NCBI RefSeq assembly: GCF_024158745.1
Contig: NZ_JAMZAW010000002.1
Span: 488,774 to 552,773, forward strand
Origin: Paenibacillus tyrphae
GTDB taxonomy: Bacteria; Bacillota; Bacilli; Paenibacillales; NBRC-103111
Direction of reading: 5' to 3'
Length of the DNA stretch: 64,000 bases
Shown: piece by piece, positions 26,796 through 35,904 of the stretch
How the letters are laid out: each line of letters starts with the position of its first letter
Numbering within the stretch: position 1 is the first letter of the stretch
Notes under the pieces: generated by a model
Told to the model about the DNA's origin: nothing
Seen by the model: the letters and a program-made list of their open reading frames with translations, nothing else
Databases searched by the model: none
Made by a program: the position numbers and the translations under genes

Positions 26796-27992
26796 TTAGC
26801 GGTCCGTATCCGCTAACGCTTGCTCCAGGTCTTCAATGATATCGGCGATATCCTCAAGACCGACGGAATACCGGACGAGCCCGTCGGTAATTCCGCGCTC
26901 CAGCCGGACCTCGCGCGGCATCGCCGCATGCGACATCATCGCCGGGTAGGAAAGAATACTCTCGACCGCCCCTAGGCTGACGGCGACGAGCGGGATGCGC
27001 ACCTTGGACAGCAGACGCTTGGTCCGATCGCCGGAGCCGGTGTCGAACGAAACGACGGCGCCATAGCCGAGCGACTGCTTCTCGTGAATGTCCCGACGGG
27101 GATGATTCGGCAGCCCCGGATAATAGACGGCTTCGATTGACGGATGAGCCGCCAACCAGGATGCCAACTGCCGGGCGCTTTGCTCGTGCGCTTCCATGCG
27201 GGCCTTCAAGGTCTTCATCCCGCGCATGAGAAGCCACGAGTCCTGCACGCCGAGAATGGTCCCGAGCCCGTTTTGAATCTGCTTCAGCCGGCGGCCCAGA
27301 CTTTCGTTCGCGGCAACGGCCAGCCCTGCGGTTACATCGCTGTGGCCGCCAAGGAACTTCGTTGCGCTGTGCAGCACGATATCGATGCCGTATTCGATCG
27401 GTCGCTGATGATAAGGCGTCATGAACGTATTGTCCAGCATGGTCAGCAGGCCATGTTCTTTCGCCCAGCCTGCGATTTCGGCAATATCGGTAATTTTGAG
27501 CGTCGGGTTCGACGGCGTTTCGAGGAACACCGCTTTCGTGTTCGGCTTAAGCGCCGCTTTCACCCGGTCCAGATCCGTCATGTCGACGAACGTCGTTTCG
27601 ATGTTCATCCGGGTCAGGATGGACGTCAGCAGCCGATACGTGCCCCCGTACACATCCTCCGTGCAGATCACATGATCCCCCGCCGACAGCAGCATGAACG
27701 CGCCGGAGATGGCTGCCATGCCCGAAGCGAACGCGAAGCCCCGCTTGCCCCCTTCCAGCAGCGCAATGTAATCCTCCAGCGCCTGCCGGGTCGGGTTGCC
27801 GGAACGGGAGTAATCGTACTCCTGCGGCTCGTCGAGCGAAAATTGATGGAACGTCGATGCCTGGTAGATCGGAACGCTGGAAGCGCCGGTCGTCCGGTCG
27901 ATTTCGCTTCCAAAATGGATCAGTTTCGTAGCAAAAGCGCGGTCCTTATGATGATCGTTCGGATGAGTCCCTTGCGTCGTCTTCTCAGCCAT
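26796..27992 (-). CDS. metC: Cystathionine beta-lyase
   Basis: A PLP enzyme of the Cys/Met metabolism family, 398 residues, cleaving cystathionine to homocysteine. The PLP lysine is in HSATKFLGGHSD, and the phosphate-binding YDYSRSGNPTR and SGMAA motifs are present. It is the last gene of metA-metI-metC and its start at 27992 overlaps the end of metI by 8 bp, with GGAGGGGG upstream. Family members differ little between gamma-synthase, beta-lyase and gamma-lyase, so the reaction is taken mainly from operon order, which matches metIC of B. subtilis. Expression should follow the upstream SAM riboswitch. Confidence 0.85.
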   Translation of the reverse strand: MAEKTTQGTHPNDHHKDRAFATKLIHFGSEIDRTTGASSVPIYQASTFHQFSLDEPQEYDYSRSGNPTRQALEDYIALLEGGKRGFAFASGMAAISGAFMLLSAGDHVICTEDVYGGTYRLLTSILTRMNIETTFVDMTDLDRVKAALKPNTKAVFLETPSNPTLKITDIAEIAGWAKEHGLLTMLDNTFMTPYHQRPIEYGIDIVLHSATKFLGGHSDVTAGLAVAANESLGRRLKQIQNGLGTILGVQDSWLLMRGMKTLKARMEAHEQSARQLASWLAAHPSIEAVYYPGLPNHPRRDIHEKQSLGYGAVVSFDTGSGDRTKRLLSKVRIPLVAVSLGAVESILSYPAMMSHAAMPREVRLERGITDGLVRYSVGLEDIADIIEDLEQALADTDR

Positions 27993-29184
27993 GAGCCGGT
28001 CCCCCTCCTTCAATCTCCTGCTGTGCCAAATCGATGGCGCGGGACAAATCCGCAATCAGGTCGTCCGCATGCTCGATGCCGACGGAATAGCGCAGCAGTT
28101 TATCGTCCACGCCGACTCTTCGGCGGATGTCTTCCGGGATATCGGCATGGGTCTGAACCGCCGGGTACGTCATCAGCGACTCAACGCCGCCCAAGCTTTC
28201 CGCGAACGCAATCAGCTTCACGTGACGCAAGATCGGTTCGATATAGCAGGCGTCTTTCATTTTAAAGGAAAAAATCCCCGTATTGCCGGACGATTGCTTC
28301 TTCTGAATGTCATGGCCCGGGTGGCTTTCGAGCGCCGGATAATAGACCGCTTCCACCTGCGGATGGGACTGCAGGAACGTCGCGATGCGGGTGGCGTTGT
28401 ACTCGTGGCGCTCCATGCGGATCGCCAATGTTTTCATGCCGCGCATCAGCAGCCAACTGTCCTGCGGGCCTAATACCGCGCCGATCGAATTGTGCAGAAA
28501 CGCCATTTCCTCGGACAGCTCCTTGCCTTTCGTTACGATCAACCCGGCAAGCACGTCGTTATGCCCCCCGAGGTACTTGGACGCACTGTGAATCACAATA
28601 TCGGCTCCAAGCTCGATCGGACGCTGGAAGAACGGAGTAAGCAGCGTGTTGTCGACGATGGAAAGAATGCCTTTTTTCTTCGCCCAGCCGCACACCAGCG
28701 CCAAATCCGTGACCATCATGAGCGGATTGGTCGGCGTTTCGATCAGAACCGCTTTCGTGCCCGGCTGCAGGTTCGCTTCCAACGCATCGAGATCGTTCGT
28801 GTCCACATACGTTGCGGTGACGCCGAAGCGGGACATGATTCGCTCCAGCATCCGGTACGTCCCGCCGTACAAGTCGAGGGAAACAAGCAAATGGTCGCCT
28901 TGGCTGAATAGCGCAAAGATCGTCTGGAGCGCCGCCATGCCGGAGCTGCAGGCAAAGCCCGCGTCCCCGGATTCCAACTCGGCAATCGCATCCTCCAATA
29001 CTTTGCGCGTCGGGCTTTTCGTGCGCGCGTAATCGAATCCCGTGCTCTGCCCGAGCTTCGGATGACGGAACGCCGTCGCTTGATATACCGGGAAGCTGAC
29101 CGCCCCCGTCACCGGTTCCTCCTGGGAGCCGATCTGTGCGAGACGGCTCTCAATTTTCAACTCTGGCTTGGAACAGTTGCTCAT
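27985..29184 (-). CDS. metI: Cystathionine gamma-synthase / O-acetylhomoserine thiolyase
   Basis: A 399-residue PLP enzyme of the same family as its neighbour MetC, joining an activated homoserine with cysteine (or sulfide). PLP lysine lies in [12 protein letters not shown]; other landmarks are [11 protein letters not shown] and SSGMAAL. The upstream metA stop and the metI ATG overlap as ATGA (29181-29184), so translation is coupled. About one third identity to MetC by eye shows an old duplication. The MetI name follows the order and similarity to B. subtilis metI. Confidence 0.85.
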   Translation of the reverse strand: MSNCSKPELKIESRLAQIGSQEEPVTGAVSFPVYQATAFRHPKLGQSTGFDYARTKSPTRKVLEDAIAELESGDAGFACSSGMAALQTIFALFSQGDHLLVSLDLYGGTYRMLERIMSRFGVTATYVDTNDLDALEANLQPGTKAVLIETPTNPLMMVTDLALVCGWAKKKGILSIVDNTLLTPFFQRPIELGADIVIHSASKYLGGHNDVLAGLIVTKGKELSEEMAFLHNSIGAVLGPQDSWLLMRGMKTLAIRMERHEYNATRIATFLQSHPQVEAVYYPALESHPGHDIQKKQSSGNTGIFSFKMKDACYIEPILRHVKLIAFAESLGGVESLMTYPAVQTHADIPEDIRRRVGVDDKLLRYSVGIEHADDLIADLSRAIDLAQQEIEGGGPAHG

Positions 29185-30107
29185 ATCATATAATCCCCCT
29201 TATACAAATCGTACGGCGTCTCTTGGTACACATAATAGTTGAGCCAGTTGGAAAACAACAGGTTCGCATGTGCCCGCCAGGTGTTGAGCGGCGACCGGGT
29301 CGGATCGTTGTTCGGGTAGTAATTTTTCGGAATCGCGATCTCCATCCCTTTGTTCACGTCGCGGTCGTACTCATATTTGAGCGTACACGCGTCGTATTCC
29401 GAATGGCCGGTAATAAAAATTTGCTTCCCGTCCTTCGTCGCGGCGATGTAGACGCCCGCTTCCTCCGATTCCGTCAAAATGTCGAGCTGCTCGACCCGGG
29501 CAACATCCTCCCGGCGGACGTCGGTATGACGGGACTGGGGAACGAGAAACAGCTCGTCGAATCCGCGCAGCAGCTTCACGTTCGGCGTGGTAATCGTATG
29601 CGGGAATACGCCGAATATTTTTTCTTCAAGCGGGTACTTGGGCACGCCGAAATGGTAGTAGAGACCAGCCTGAGCCGCCCAGCAAATATGCAGCGTCGAC
29701 GTGACATGGGTTTTGCTCCACTCCATAATCTGCGTCAATTCTTCCCAATAATTCACCTCTTCGAATTCGAGCTGCTCGACCGGCGCGCCTGTAACGATCA
29801 TGCCGTCGAACCGTTCATGCTTGATGTCTTCGAACGTTTTGTAGAACTGCTCCAGGTGCTCCAGCGACGTGTTTTTGGACGTGTGCGTTTTCGGGTGCAG
29901 CAGAATGAATTCAACCTGTAGCGGAGTGTTGCCGATCAGCCGCAGCAATTGGGTCTCCGTCGTTTCTTTCGTCGGCATCAGATTTAGGATCACGATCCGC
30001 AACGGGCGAATATCTTGACGAAACGCTACGCTCTCGTCCATGACGAAAATATTCTCGTTGACAAGCACTTCCTTGGCCGGCAGATGATCTGGTACTTTGA
30101 TGGGCAT
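29181..30107 (-). CDS. metA: Homoserine O-acyltransferase MetA
   Basis: MetA activates homoserine by O-acetylation or O-succinylation, the first committed step to methionine. The 308-residue protein shows the class I glutamine amidotransferase-like fold of the family: the nucleophile Cys in HICWAAQAG, a His in FPHTI, and the [13 protein letters not shown] segment with catalytic His/Glu. The ATG at 30107 is placed eight bases after AAGGAG; a GTG three codons upstream overlaps that site. Bacillus MetA proteins of this type use acetyl-CoA, which fits the O-acetylhomoserine route of MetI, but the donor is not proven here. Confidence 0.93.
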   Translation of the reverse strand: MPIKVPDHLPAKEVLVNENIFVMDESVAFRQDIRPLRIVILNLMPTKETTETQLLRLIGNTPLQVEFILLHPKTHTSKNTSLEHLEQFYKTFEDIKHERFDGMIVTGAPVEQLEFEEVNYWEELTQIMEWSKTHVTSTLHICWAAQAGLYYHFGVPKYPLEEKIFGVFPHTITTPNVKLLRGFDELFLVPQSRHTDVRREDVARVEQLDILTESEEAGVYIAATKDGKQIFITGHSEYDACTLKYEYDRDVNKGMEIAIPKNYYPNNDPTRSPLNTWRAHANLLFSNWLNYYVYQETPYDLYKGDYMI

Positions 30108-30178
30108 CGGGCTCACTCCTTCGGGTCATTGGATTCGTCGTTCCCTGCACTCCTGCGACTGAAAAAGGCATAAGAAAT

Positions 30179-30380
30179 GGCCTTTCTCTATCGCACGAGA
30201 AAGGCCTTTGTATAGTTACATCGTCCTCTCTCATCTGTCAGAAGCCGCCTGGCTTCCGCAAGAATTAGCACCGTGCATTCCTTTGCCATGCTGAAAAAAC
30301 ATCAACGTATTGTTTACGCAAAGGTCTGTCGGTTGCCGGGTATCATCGGGCTAGTCCCTCCACCTGCTCTTGATAAGAGT
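30179..30380 (-). promoter_or_regulatory. SAM-I (S-box) riboswitch upstream of metA
   Basis: The minus strand shows the classic S-box: P1 start CTCTTATCAAGAG, then GGTGGAGGGACTAGCCC, GATGATACCCGGCAACC, and the GATGAGAGAGG segment near the 3' side. A terminator hairpin GGCCTTTCTC/GAGAAAGGCC at 30179-30206 follows. SAM binding favours the terminator and switches the metAIC operon off when methionine is plentiful. Confidence 0.95.
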
Positions 30381-30826
30381 GTGAAACCGAATCTATTCAG
30401 TTGTTTTCGATAATACTAATGTAATCGAAATCACAGCAAGCGTCAAGCGGAACCTTTTCCATGAAATGATGCCGTCCGAACCCGCACCAATCCGCCGGAT
30501 TTTGCATAAAGTATTCCCATGCGCGAATGAAATACAAACTCATTGTGTTCTCGAATATGACGCGTTATACTATACAAGTATTCGACATTTCACGCTAAGA
30601 AGGGGTGCAGCAATCGAATGGACGGAGACCCGGGAAGTCGCATCTGCGTTCAAACACAATTGAATCTATCGTTTGGAACCCGATCGTCTGCCATTCGTTC
30701 GAGAATGCGCATGCTTTTTTGTGCGTAAGATGACGAATAGCGCCTGACTGAAGCTTAAGGGTCTGTTTTCTCGCAGGAGGCAGACGGCCGAGCGTTCCAT
30801 CCGATCAATACGGAAGGGTGGAACCT
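30381..30826. other. Intergenic region between the met and corA units
   Basis: This 446-bp stretch holds divergent promoters. For corA, TTGTGT (30543-30548) and TATACT (30566-30571) are spaced by 17 bp. Its transcript would have a leader of about 245 bases with a hairpin (GTCTG/CAGAC near 30750-30775) but no riboswitch class I recognise; in particular no M-box was seen. Short frames within it have poor start sites and no recognisable product. Confidence 0.4.
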
Positions 30827-31762
30827 ATGAAGGCACGCTTGGTTCAGGACGGCATTTTTACACTAGTGGAAGACATCACGCAAACCATCGATCCGCCTCA
30901 GCACGGCTTTTATTGGATTGATGCCGAGCCGGAGGACTTGGACGTTTTACAGCCTTTGTTTCATCTTCACGAGCTCGCCATAGAGGACGTTTTGACGGAA
31001 GAAGAGCAACGGCCGAAGATCGAGCTGTACGACTCGCATTATTTTATCGTGGTCAACAGCATCCGGTTCGATGACGAGGAAATTTTTCTCCGCGCACTCA
31101 ATATATTTCTTGGGAAGCACTATATCATCACGATCACCCGGCAAAAAATCAACGAAATTCGCGCCTTGAAGCCGATTCTCTGGGAAGAGGAGGTTACGGC
31201 GCCCGACCAGTTTCTGTATCACTTGATCGACCTCATCGTCGATAATTACACCAACGTCGGGGACCGGATCGAAGCGAAGATCGAGAAGCTGGAAGAAGAC
31301 ATTCTTATGCATACGAAGAAGTCGCATTTGAATGAGATCATCGGGCTGCGAAGCGAAATTTTATGGCTCAAGAAAGTGCTCGTTCCGCAAAAAGAGGTCA
31401 TCGCGACGCTGCACAAAAAAGAGCTGAAGCTGGTCAGCGAGCCGCTTAAAAAATATTTTGGCGATATTTACGAAAACGCCGTGAAAATTTCCGAGACGTT
31501 CGATACGTTTCGCGACTTGATGGCGAACTTGCGGGAGGCTTACCAATCTTCCCTGGCTAACCGTGCGAACGAAATCATGCGCGTGTTTACGGCACTGACA
31601 ACCATCTTCATGCCGCTCACGTTCATTACCGGCGTTTACGGAATGAACTTTGATTATATTCCCGGCTTGCACTGGGAGTACGGCGGAGTCGCTGCGGTCA
31701 TTGTATTGGCGCTTGTCGGTATTTTCATGTTCGTATTGTTCCGCAAAAAGGATTGGCTGTGA
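30827..31762 (+). CDS. corA: CorA-family magnesium/cobalt transporter
   Basis: A 311-residue divalent cation channel of the CorA type. The long N-terminal cytosolic domain is followed by two C-terminal helices; the signature GMN motif sits at the end of the first (ITGVYGMNF), and the protein ends with a basic tail (RKKDW) typical of CorA. The start at 30827 follows GGAAGGG; a GTG nine bases upstream is also in frame. It is monocistronic. Mg2+ is the usual substrate. Confidence 0.92.
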   Translation: MKARLVQDGIFTLVEDITQTIDPPQHGFYWIDAEPEDLDVLQPLFHLHELAIEDVLTEEEQRPKIELYDSHYFIVVNSIRFDDEEIFLRALNIFLGKHYIITITRQKINEIRALKPILWEEEVTAPDQFLYHLIDLIVDNYTNVGDRIEAKIEKLEEDILMHTKKSHLNEIIGLRSEILWLKKVLVPQKEVIATLHKKELKLVSEPLKKYFGDIYENAVKISETFDTFRDLMANLREAYQSSLANRANEIMRVFTALTTIFMPLTFITGVYGMNFDYIPGLHWEYGGVAAVIVLALVGIFMFVLFRKKDWL

Positions 31763-31789
31763 AGCCGGTCCTTTTTTTACATGCAAAAA

Positions 31790-31810
31790 AGGAACCTTGG
31801 GAAAGGTTCC
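31790..31810 (-). terminator. Terminator of the coiled-coil gene
   Basis: GGAACCTT and AGGTTCC arms with a short loop, directly after the stop codon at 31811; on the minus strand TTTTTTGC follows. Confidence 0.8.
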
Positions 31811-32236
31811 TCATTCGGGATGCTTGGCCATATGGTCTTCCAGACGTTTAATCCGATCCAAGGTCGCATCCATATCGCTTTCGAACAAACGCATGCTCCG
31901 TTTAATATGTCTGACGTCCGCACCGACATCGTCGATCTGGCTCTGCAAACTCAGATGGACGCGATCCAGCCGGGCATCGAGAAAGTCGATTTTGGTGCCG
32001 AGACTCGTGTTGACTTCGTCGGTCTTTGCATCTAGAGTGACGATCTTCGCGTCTAGAGCGTCGATTTTCGCGCTGAGTCGAGCGTCGACTTTATCGATCT
32101 TCACGTCAAGGGCGTCGATTCGCGCGTTCGTCTCGCCGATTTTGGCGCTTAACTGCAGATTCAGCTCGCTTATTTTCGCGTTGGTTTCTTCCTGGTTCTT
32201 GATAATGCTGTGAAGTATAGCCCGAAGCTCCTCCAT
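31811..32236 (-). CDS. Coiled-coil protein with repeated IDALDAKI units
   Basis: A 141-residue soluble protein made almost wholly of amphipathic helix. Between about residues 25 and 100 a unit of about 11 residues recurs (KIGETNARIDALDVKIDKV, ARLSAKIDALDAKI and similar), which suggests a long parallel or antiparallel coiled coil. No signal peptide or anchor is visible. Related short coiled-coil proteins are common in Bacillales without known function. A terminator follows at once. The gene is monocistronic between corA and the HRDC gene. Confidence 0.65.
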   Translation of the reverse strand: MEELRAILHSIIKNQEETNAKISELNLQLSAKIGETNARIDALDVKIDKVDARLSAKIDALDAKIVTLDAKTDEVNTSLGTKIDFLDARLDRVHLSLQSQIDDVGADVRHIKRSMRLFESDMDATLDRIKRLEDHMAKHPE

Positions 32237-32320
32237 ACGGTCAGCTCCTTCATATTCCTATAATTCATCTTATCTTACCCGCCGGGCTTGTTCAATGTTT
32301 TTTTACCCTGCTGCCGCGCC

Positions 32321-33331
32321 TCAGCTCGCTTCAACCGTCTTCCGTTCGTTCTCGCGGCGGAACTTCATCCGCAGCATGCGAAGCCATTCGTAGACGCGTT
32401 CCGCATCCTGCGCAGTCAGCTCCTTCTGGCTGTAGACCGTTTGCAGAATCGGCTTCAAATAACGGTCGCCCTGCTGCTGGAACGCCTGCCAGGCCAGCTC
32501 GCGCTCCGGCTCGGGCACCTGCTCAAGCTGTCCTTCGATATAGCTCTGCAGGTCGTAGCCTTCGCGATCCAGCTCTTCGAACAGCTGCACCAAATTGCGC
32601 CGCTGAAGCTTGGTCTGCTCCAGCAGCTCATCCAGCTTCTCCCCGCGCGCAATGGCTTCGAGCAGCTTATGCTTGAGCTCCCGCTTCTCCTCCTCGGCCT
32701 TCCGCTTCCGTTCATTTTCCTGAAGCAGCCAGGCATTCAGCTCTCCCGGATCGATCGATTCCGCCACCCACGTTAGCGGAAAATCCGTATCCCGCTGGAA
32801 GCCGGCGGTGATGGCGACGATATCGGCTGCATAAGCGGCAGCTTTGGCTTTTCCGAATCCCGGAAGGTGCAGCAGCTCTTCTTCCGTGTAGGGAACGAAG
32901 GCGCTTATCATCTTCAGCAGCCGGTTGGTCGCGATCAGATACGCCGCTTTGCCGTCGCGGCTTGCTTGTTTAAACCGCCAATCGCGGAGTTTGTCGAACA
33001 GCTCTTCGTTGGCATGCTTCTCCCCGTAAAAATGCAATCGTTGAATATACGCCGTCCGGCGGTCCAGTACGTCGATTTCACTTACGTTCACCTGCACAAT
33101 TGGCTTATAGCCCCCGCATTGCTTGGCAAACACCCGCTCGCGGAAAATGGCGAGCATCTCCTCCCATCGCAGTCCTTCGTACCAGCACTCCTGCACCCTG
33201 CGGCCGTCTTCTCTCGTCTCGTTCCACATCACCATCCAGGTGCCCTGACTTTCGCCGATCGTCACCTGCGCCGTAGTGACATTCCCCTCTTCCGTCGCCT
33301 TTTCCAAACTGTTCAAAAACACCAGATTCAC
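32321..33331 (-). CDS. HRDC-domain protein
   Basis: A 336-residue protein. Residues about 120-195 form an HRDC domain (LRDWRFKQASRDGKAAYLIATN, then LLHLPGFGKAKAAAYAADI), known as a nucleic-acid-binding module of RecQ helicases and RNase D. No helicase or nuclease motifs are present. The C-terminal part is charged and helical, recalling the helix-turn-helix tail of YpbB-like proteins. The start is the GTG at 33331, eight bases after GGGAGG; the longer frame would begin with a TTG inside that site. A strong terminator-like hairpin lies in its leader. Confidence 0.75.
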   Translation of the reverse strand: MNLVFLNSLEKATEEGNVTTAQVTIGESQGTWMVMWNETREDGRRVQECWYEGLRWEEMLAIFRERVFAKQCGGYKPIVQVNVSEIDVLDRRTAYIQRLHFYGEKHANEELFDKLRDWRFKQASRDGKAAYLIATNRLLKMISAFVPYTEEELLHLPGFGKAKAAAYAADIVAITAGFQRDTDFPLTWVAESIDPGELNAWLLQENERKRKAEEEKRELKHKLLEAIARGEKLDELLEQTKLQRRNLVQLFEELDREGYDLQSYIEGQLEQVPEPERELAWQAFQQQGDRYLKPILQTVYSQKELTAQDAERVYEWLRMLRMKFRRENERKTVEAS

Positions 33332-33379
33332 TCGAAAAACCTCCCCCAAGAAGTTGTCAAAGCAGCTTCAAACGCAAAA

Positions 33380-33416
33380 AAGCACCATCTTACCCGACAA
33401 AGGGTAAGAGGTGCTT
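33380..33416 (-). promoter_or_regulatory. Possible transcription attenuator in the HRDC leader
   Basis: A 15-bp stem (GTGCTTTTTT follows on the minus strand) lies between a promoter (TTGTCA 33470-33475, TAATAT 33447-33452, 17-bp spacing) and the HRDC gene. Segments TTCAAACG (33430-33437, minus sense) and CGTTTGAA (33367-33374) flank it and are complementary. An alternative short hairpin AGAGG/CCTCT overlaps the 5' arm. This looks like a leader terminator that can be relieved. No known riboswitch class was recognised. Confidence 0.5.
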
Positions 33417-33551
33417 CCTCTCAAGTACACGTTTGAAATTAGACCTATATTACCACGAAACGTCATGGATGACAAGCATGATTTGGATAATCTTCCGGTT
33501 TAAGGACAAGCTAAGAGAAACCATCTTGCCTATTGAAAAGAGGAATCGAGC

Positions 33552-33854
33552 ATGAGCCCAAACGACACGAACCAAGACGGATTTATGAGCGAAGCGCCGC
33601 AGAAGAAATATACCGATCTGAGCACGGTGGAATCCCAGCGCAACGACCTGACGGCGGAGGAATTTCCGGAAGGGCCATACGGCAGCAGCCTTCTCACGGA
33701 ATCGCTCGGCAAGAGCACGCCGTGGCGGGAGGATCAGCGCTCGTACAACCAGTTTACTTACGAGAACCGCGAGCTTCACGCCGGCCTCTCCCGCGGGTAT
33801 CCCGACGCGCATCCGACCCACGATTCGTCCGGCGACGATTACGTGGAAGAGTAG
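33552..33854 (+). CDS. Small acidic hypothetical protein
   Basis: A 100-residue hydrophilic protein with no membrane segment, rich in Asp, Glu, Ser and Tyr, probably disordered. Recognisable stretches include KKYTDLSTVESQRNDLTAEEFPEGPYGS. The start has AAGAGGAAT upstream. I do not recognise the family with certainty, though similar short acidic proteins occur in Paenibacillus. It diverges from the HRDC gene and converges with nhaC. A GC-rich hairpin (CGCCGGA/TCCGGCG) follows the stop codon. Confidence 0.6.
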   Translation: MSPNDTNQDGFMSEAPQKKYTDLSTVESQRNDLTAEEFPEGPYGSSLLTESLGKSTPWREDQRSYNQFTYENRELHAGLSRGYPDAHPTHDSSGDDYVEE

Positions 33855-33945
33855 CCGGGCAACCGCAAAAGGCGATCCGCCGGACCTCTCCTCCGGCGAA
33901 CCGCTCCCGCGCTTGCTGCCCCAACGCCAGCAAACTCTTTCCAGT

Positions 33946-35379
33946 CTACACGCCGCTGTTGTTCATTCCGATCTCGAACTTTTCTTCGTACGCGCCCCTT
34001 TCGTCTTCTTCGCCAATCGGCGTTATGGCGAATCCGGTATAACCGAAAATGATCGCCAATAACGGATTGATGATACATATAAACGAATAGAAAACATATT
34101 CCATACCGATATTCAGCGTAGCCATAATAAAGGCGCCCGTCACTCCCCATGGAACGATCGGATGGACGATGGTTCCGGCATCTTCGAGCGTTCTGGACAA
34201 ATTTTTCGGATGGAGCTTCACCCGCTTGTACGAAGACTCCAGCATCTGTCCGGGCAAAATAATGGACAAGTAGCATTCCCCGATAATAACATTCACCCCG
34301 ATCGAAGAACAAACCGTCGCGCTGATGACATTTCCTTTTTTATTCAAGAGGCTCTTAATCCGGTCGATAATGGTATGAACCAGACCGATTTCTTTTACAA
34401 GACCGCCAAAGGCGAGCGCCAGGATGATAAGCGAGACGGCAAACAACATACTGGATAGCCCGCCTAGCGACAGCAGCTTATCGATCGCTTCGACTCCCGT
34501 TTCCGACTTATAGCCAAAGTGCGCGACATTCATGAGCTGGCCTGCCGAAATGCCGGGAACCGTGAAAAAGGCCGTCGCGATAGCGACCAATAAACCGACA
34601 ACGAGCGTTGGAATGGCATCGAATCGTTTGAAGGCCAAGACGATAATCGCCAGCGGCGAGAGCAACGTCAGAGGAGTAATCGCGAAGCGTTCGTTGAGGG
34701 TGCGGATCATCGTTTCAATACCGGCGGTGTCTGCGGCACGGTCGGAGGATATGGCAAAAAAAGCAAACAGGATCAGCGTCAATACCAAGCTTGGAATCGT
34801 CGTCCACAGCATATGCCGGATATGATCGAAAATAGGCACCTTGGCCGTCGCGGAGGCAAGGTTCGTCGTATCCGAGAGAGGCGATATTTTATCGCCGAAG
34901 ACGGAGCCGCAGACGACAGCCCCTGCCGCCATAGCGGGAGAAATTCCCATGCCGTAGGCGACCCCCATCAAGGCAACGCCCATCGTGCCGATGGCGCTCC
35001 AGGAGCTTCCCGTCAGCACGGAGACGACTCCGCAAATTAAGACCGCCGATACGAGAAAATAGCTGGGCGAAAGAATATGCAAGCCGTAATAAGACAAGGT
35101 CGGCACGGTTCCGTTCAACACCCATATCCCGATCAAGATCCCGATCAGACACAAAATGAGGATCGAGGGGAGGCCGTACAAAATGCCTTTGACGACAGCT
35201 GATTCCAACTGCTTCCAAGTAAAGCCTAATTTAAAGCCATACAAAGAGAGCAGGATGGATGCCATCAAAATGGGGATTTGCGGAGCGACTTGGTAGTGAA
35301 GAATGCTTACCGCCAAAATGACGACGATAACCGCAATGAGCGCGCTTGACATGAAAAACGACGGTTTTTTCGTTACCAT
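33946..35379 (-). CDS. nhaC: Na+/H+ antiporter, NhaC family
   Basis: A 477-residue membrane antiporter with about twelve hydrophobic segments. It carries typical NhaC sequence, including GSSWSAIGTMGVALMGV and the SVFGDKISPLSDTTNLA motif. The ATG at 35379 is preceded by GGAGG at seven bases; the frame is open 12 codons further upstream without such a site. It is monocistronic and exchanges cytosolic Na+ (or malate/lactate in some relatives) for H+, so the exact substrate is not fixed. Confidence 0.9.
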   Translation of the reverse strand: MVTKKPSFFMSSALIAVIVVILAVSILHYQVAPQIPILMASILLSLYGFKLGFTWKQLESAVVKGILYGLPSILILCLIGILIGIWVLNGTVPTLSYYGLHILSPSYFLVSAVLICGVVSVLTGSSWSAIGTMGVALMGVAYGMGISPAMAAGAVVCGSVFGDKISPLSDTTNLASATAKVPIFDHIRHMLWTTIPSLVLTLILFAFFAISSDRAADTAGIETMIRTLNERFAITPLTLLSPLAIIVLAFKRFDAIPTLVVGLLVAIATAFFTVPGISAGQLMNVAHFGYKSETGVEAIDKLLSLGGLSSMLFAVSLIILALAFGGLVKEIGLVHTIIDRIKSLLNKKGNVISATVCSSIGVNVIIGECYLSIILPGQMLESSYKRVKLHPKNLSRTLEDAGTIVHPIVPWGVTGAFIMATLNIGMEYVFYSFICIINPLLAIIFGYTGFAITPIGEEDERGAYEEKFEIGMNNSGV

Positions 35380-35576
35380 AACTATTCCTCCTGCACGAAC
35401 GGAATCGTAAGACACGCAAAATCGTCATGATGTAAGCGTATTCAAAACAAAGAAGAAAGCAATCGACGGGAGACCGGGCTGTACGAATGCAAGCACCATA
35501 ACGATTCAACGCTTCGTTTCTCATCCACCGGTCTCGCCGTCAGAACGCTTCTTGCGGCAGGTGTGCCGTTTTTTTC

Positions 35577-35888
35577 TCATGGCTGTTTGCCGTGCTTATT
35601 CAACCGCTCCAAAATGGTCCGGAAGCCTCCCCTTCCATGCTTCAGACAATTTTTGACTCGAAAAATGATGGCGCTGCCTTTCTGGGTCTCCTCGATAATA
35701 TCCAAGTAAGTAGCCCCTTCGAGCAGCTGTTTTGCGACTTCAAGCCTGAGAGCCATCGTTTTGACCTCGTTTACCGTACACAAATCGGAAAAAAAATCGT
35801 AGCATTCATCCTTCGTTTGCAACGATAAAATGGCTTCGAATAACTGATGAATTTCTTCCTCGCTTCGCACGTTATTCCGCCGCACCAT
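35577..35888 (-). CDS. yerC: TrpR-like regulator, YerC/YecD family
   Basis: A 103-residue DNA-binding protein of the Trp-repressor superfamily (YerC/YecD). The helix-turn-helix region is around KQLLEGATYLDIIEETQKGSA, and RVKNCLKHGRGGFR follows. It begins 16 bp after the hmgA stop on the same strand with no terminator between, so it is the last gene of the tyrosine-degradation operon. The ligand of YerC proteins is not known. Its location raises the possibility of an aromatic-acid-responsive role, an inference from context. Confidence 0.8.
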   Translation of the reverse strand: MVRRNNVRSEEEIHQLFEAILSLQTKDECYDFFSDLCTVNEVKTMALRLEVAKQLLEGATYLDIIEETQKGSAIIFRVKNCLKHGRGGFRTILERLNKHGKQP

Positions 35889-35904
35889 GCCACCACCACG
35901 CCGA

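Noticed and set aside
30466..30663. 65-codon plus-strand frame upstream of corA
   Set aside because: It crosses the corA promoter, has no proper ribosome binding site and no recognisable motif.
30600..30826. Possible Mg2+ riboswitch (M-box) ahead of corA
   Set aside because: A hairpin is present but the conserved M-box segments were not found, and M-boxes usually precede mgtE-type genes.
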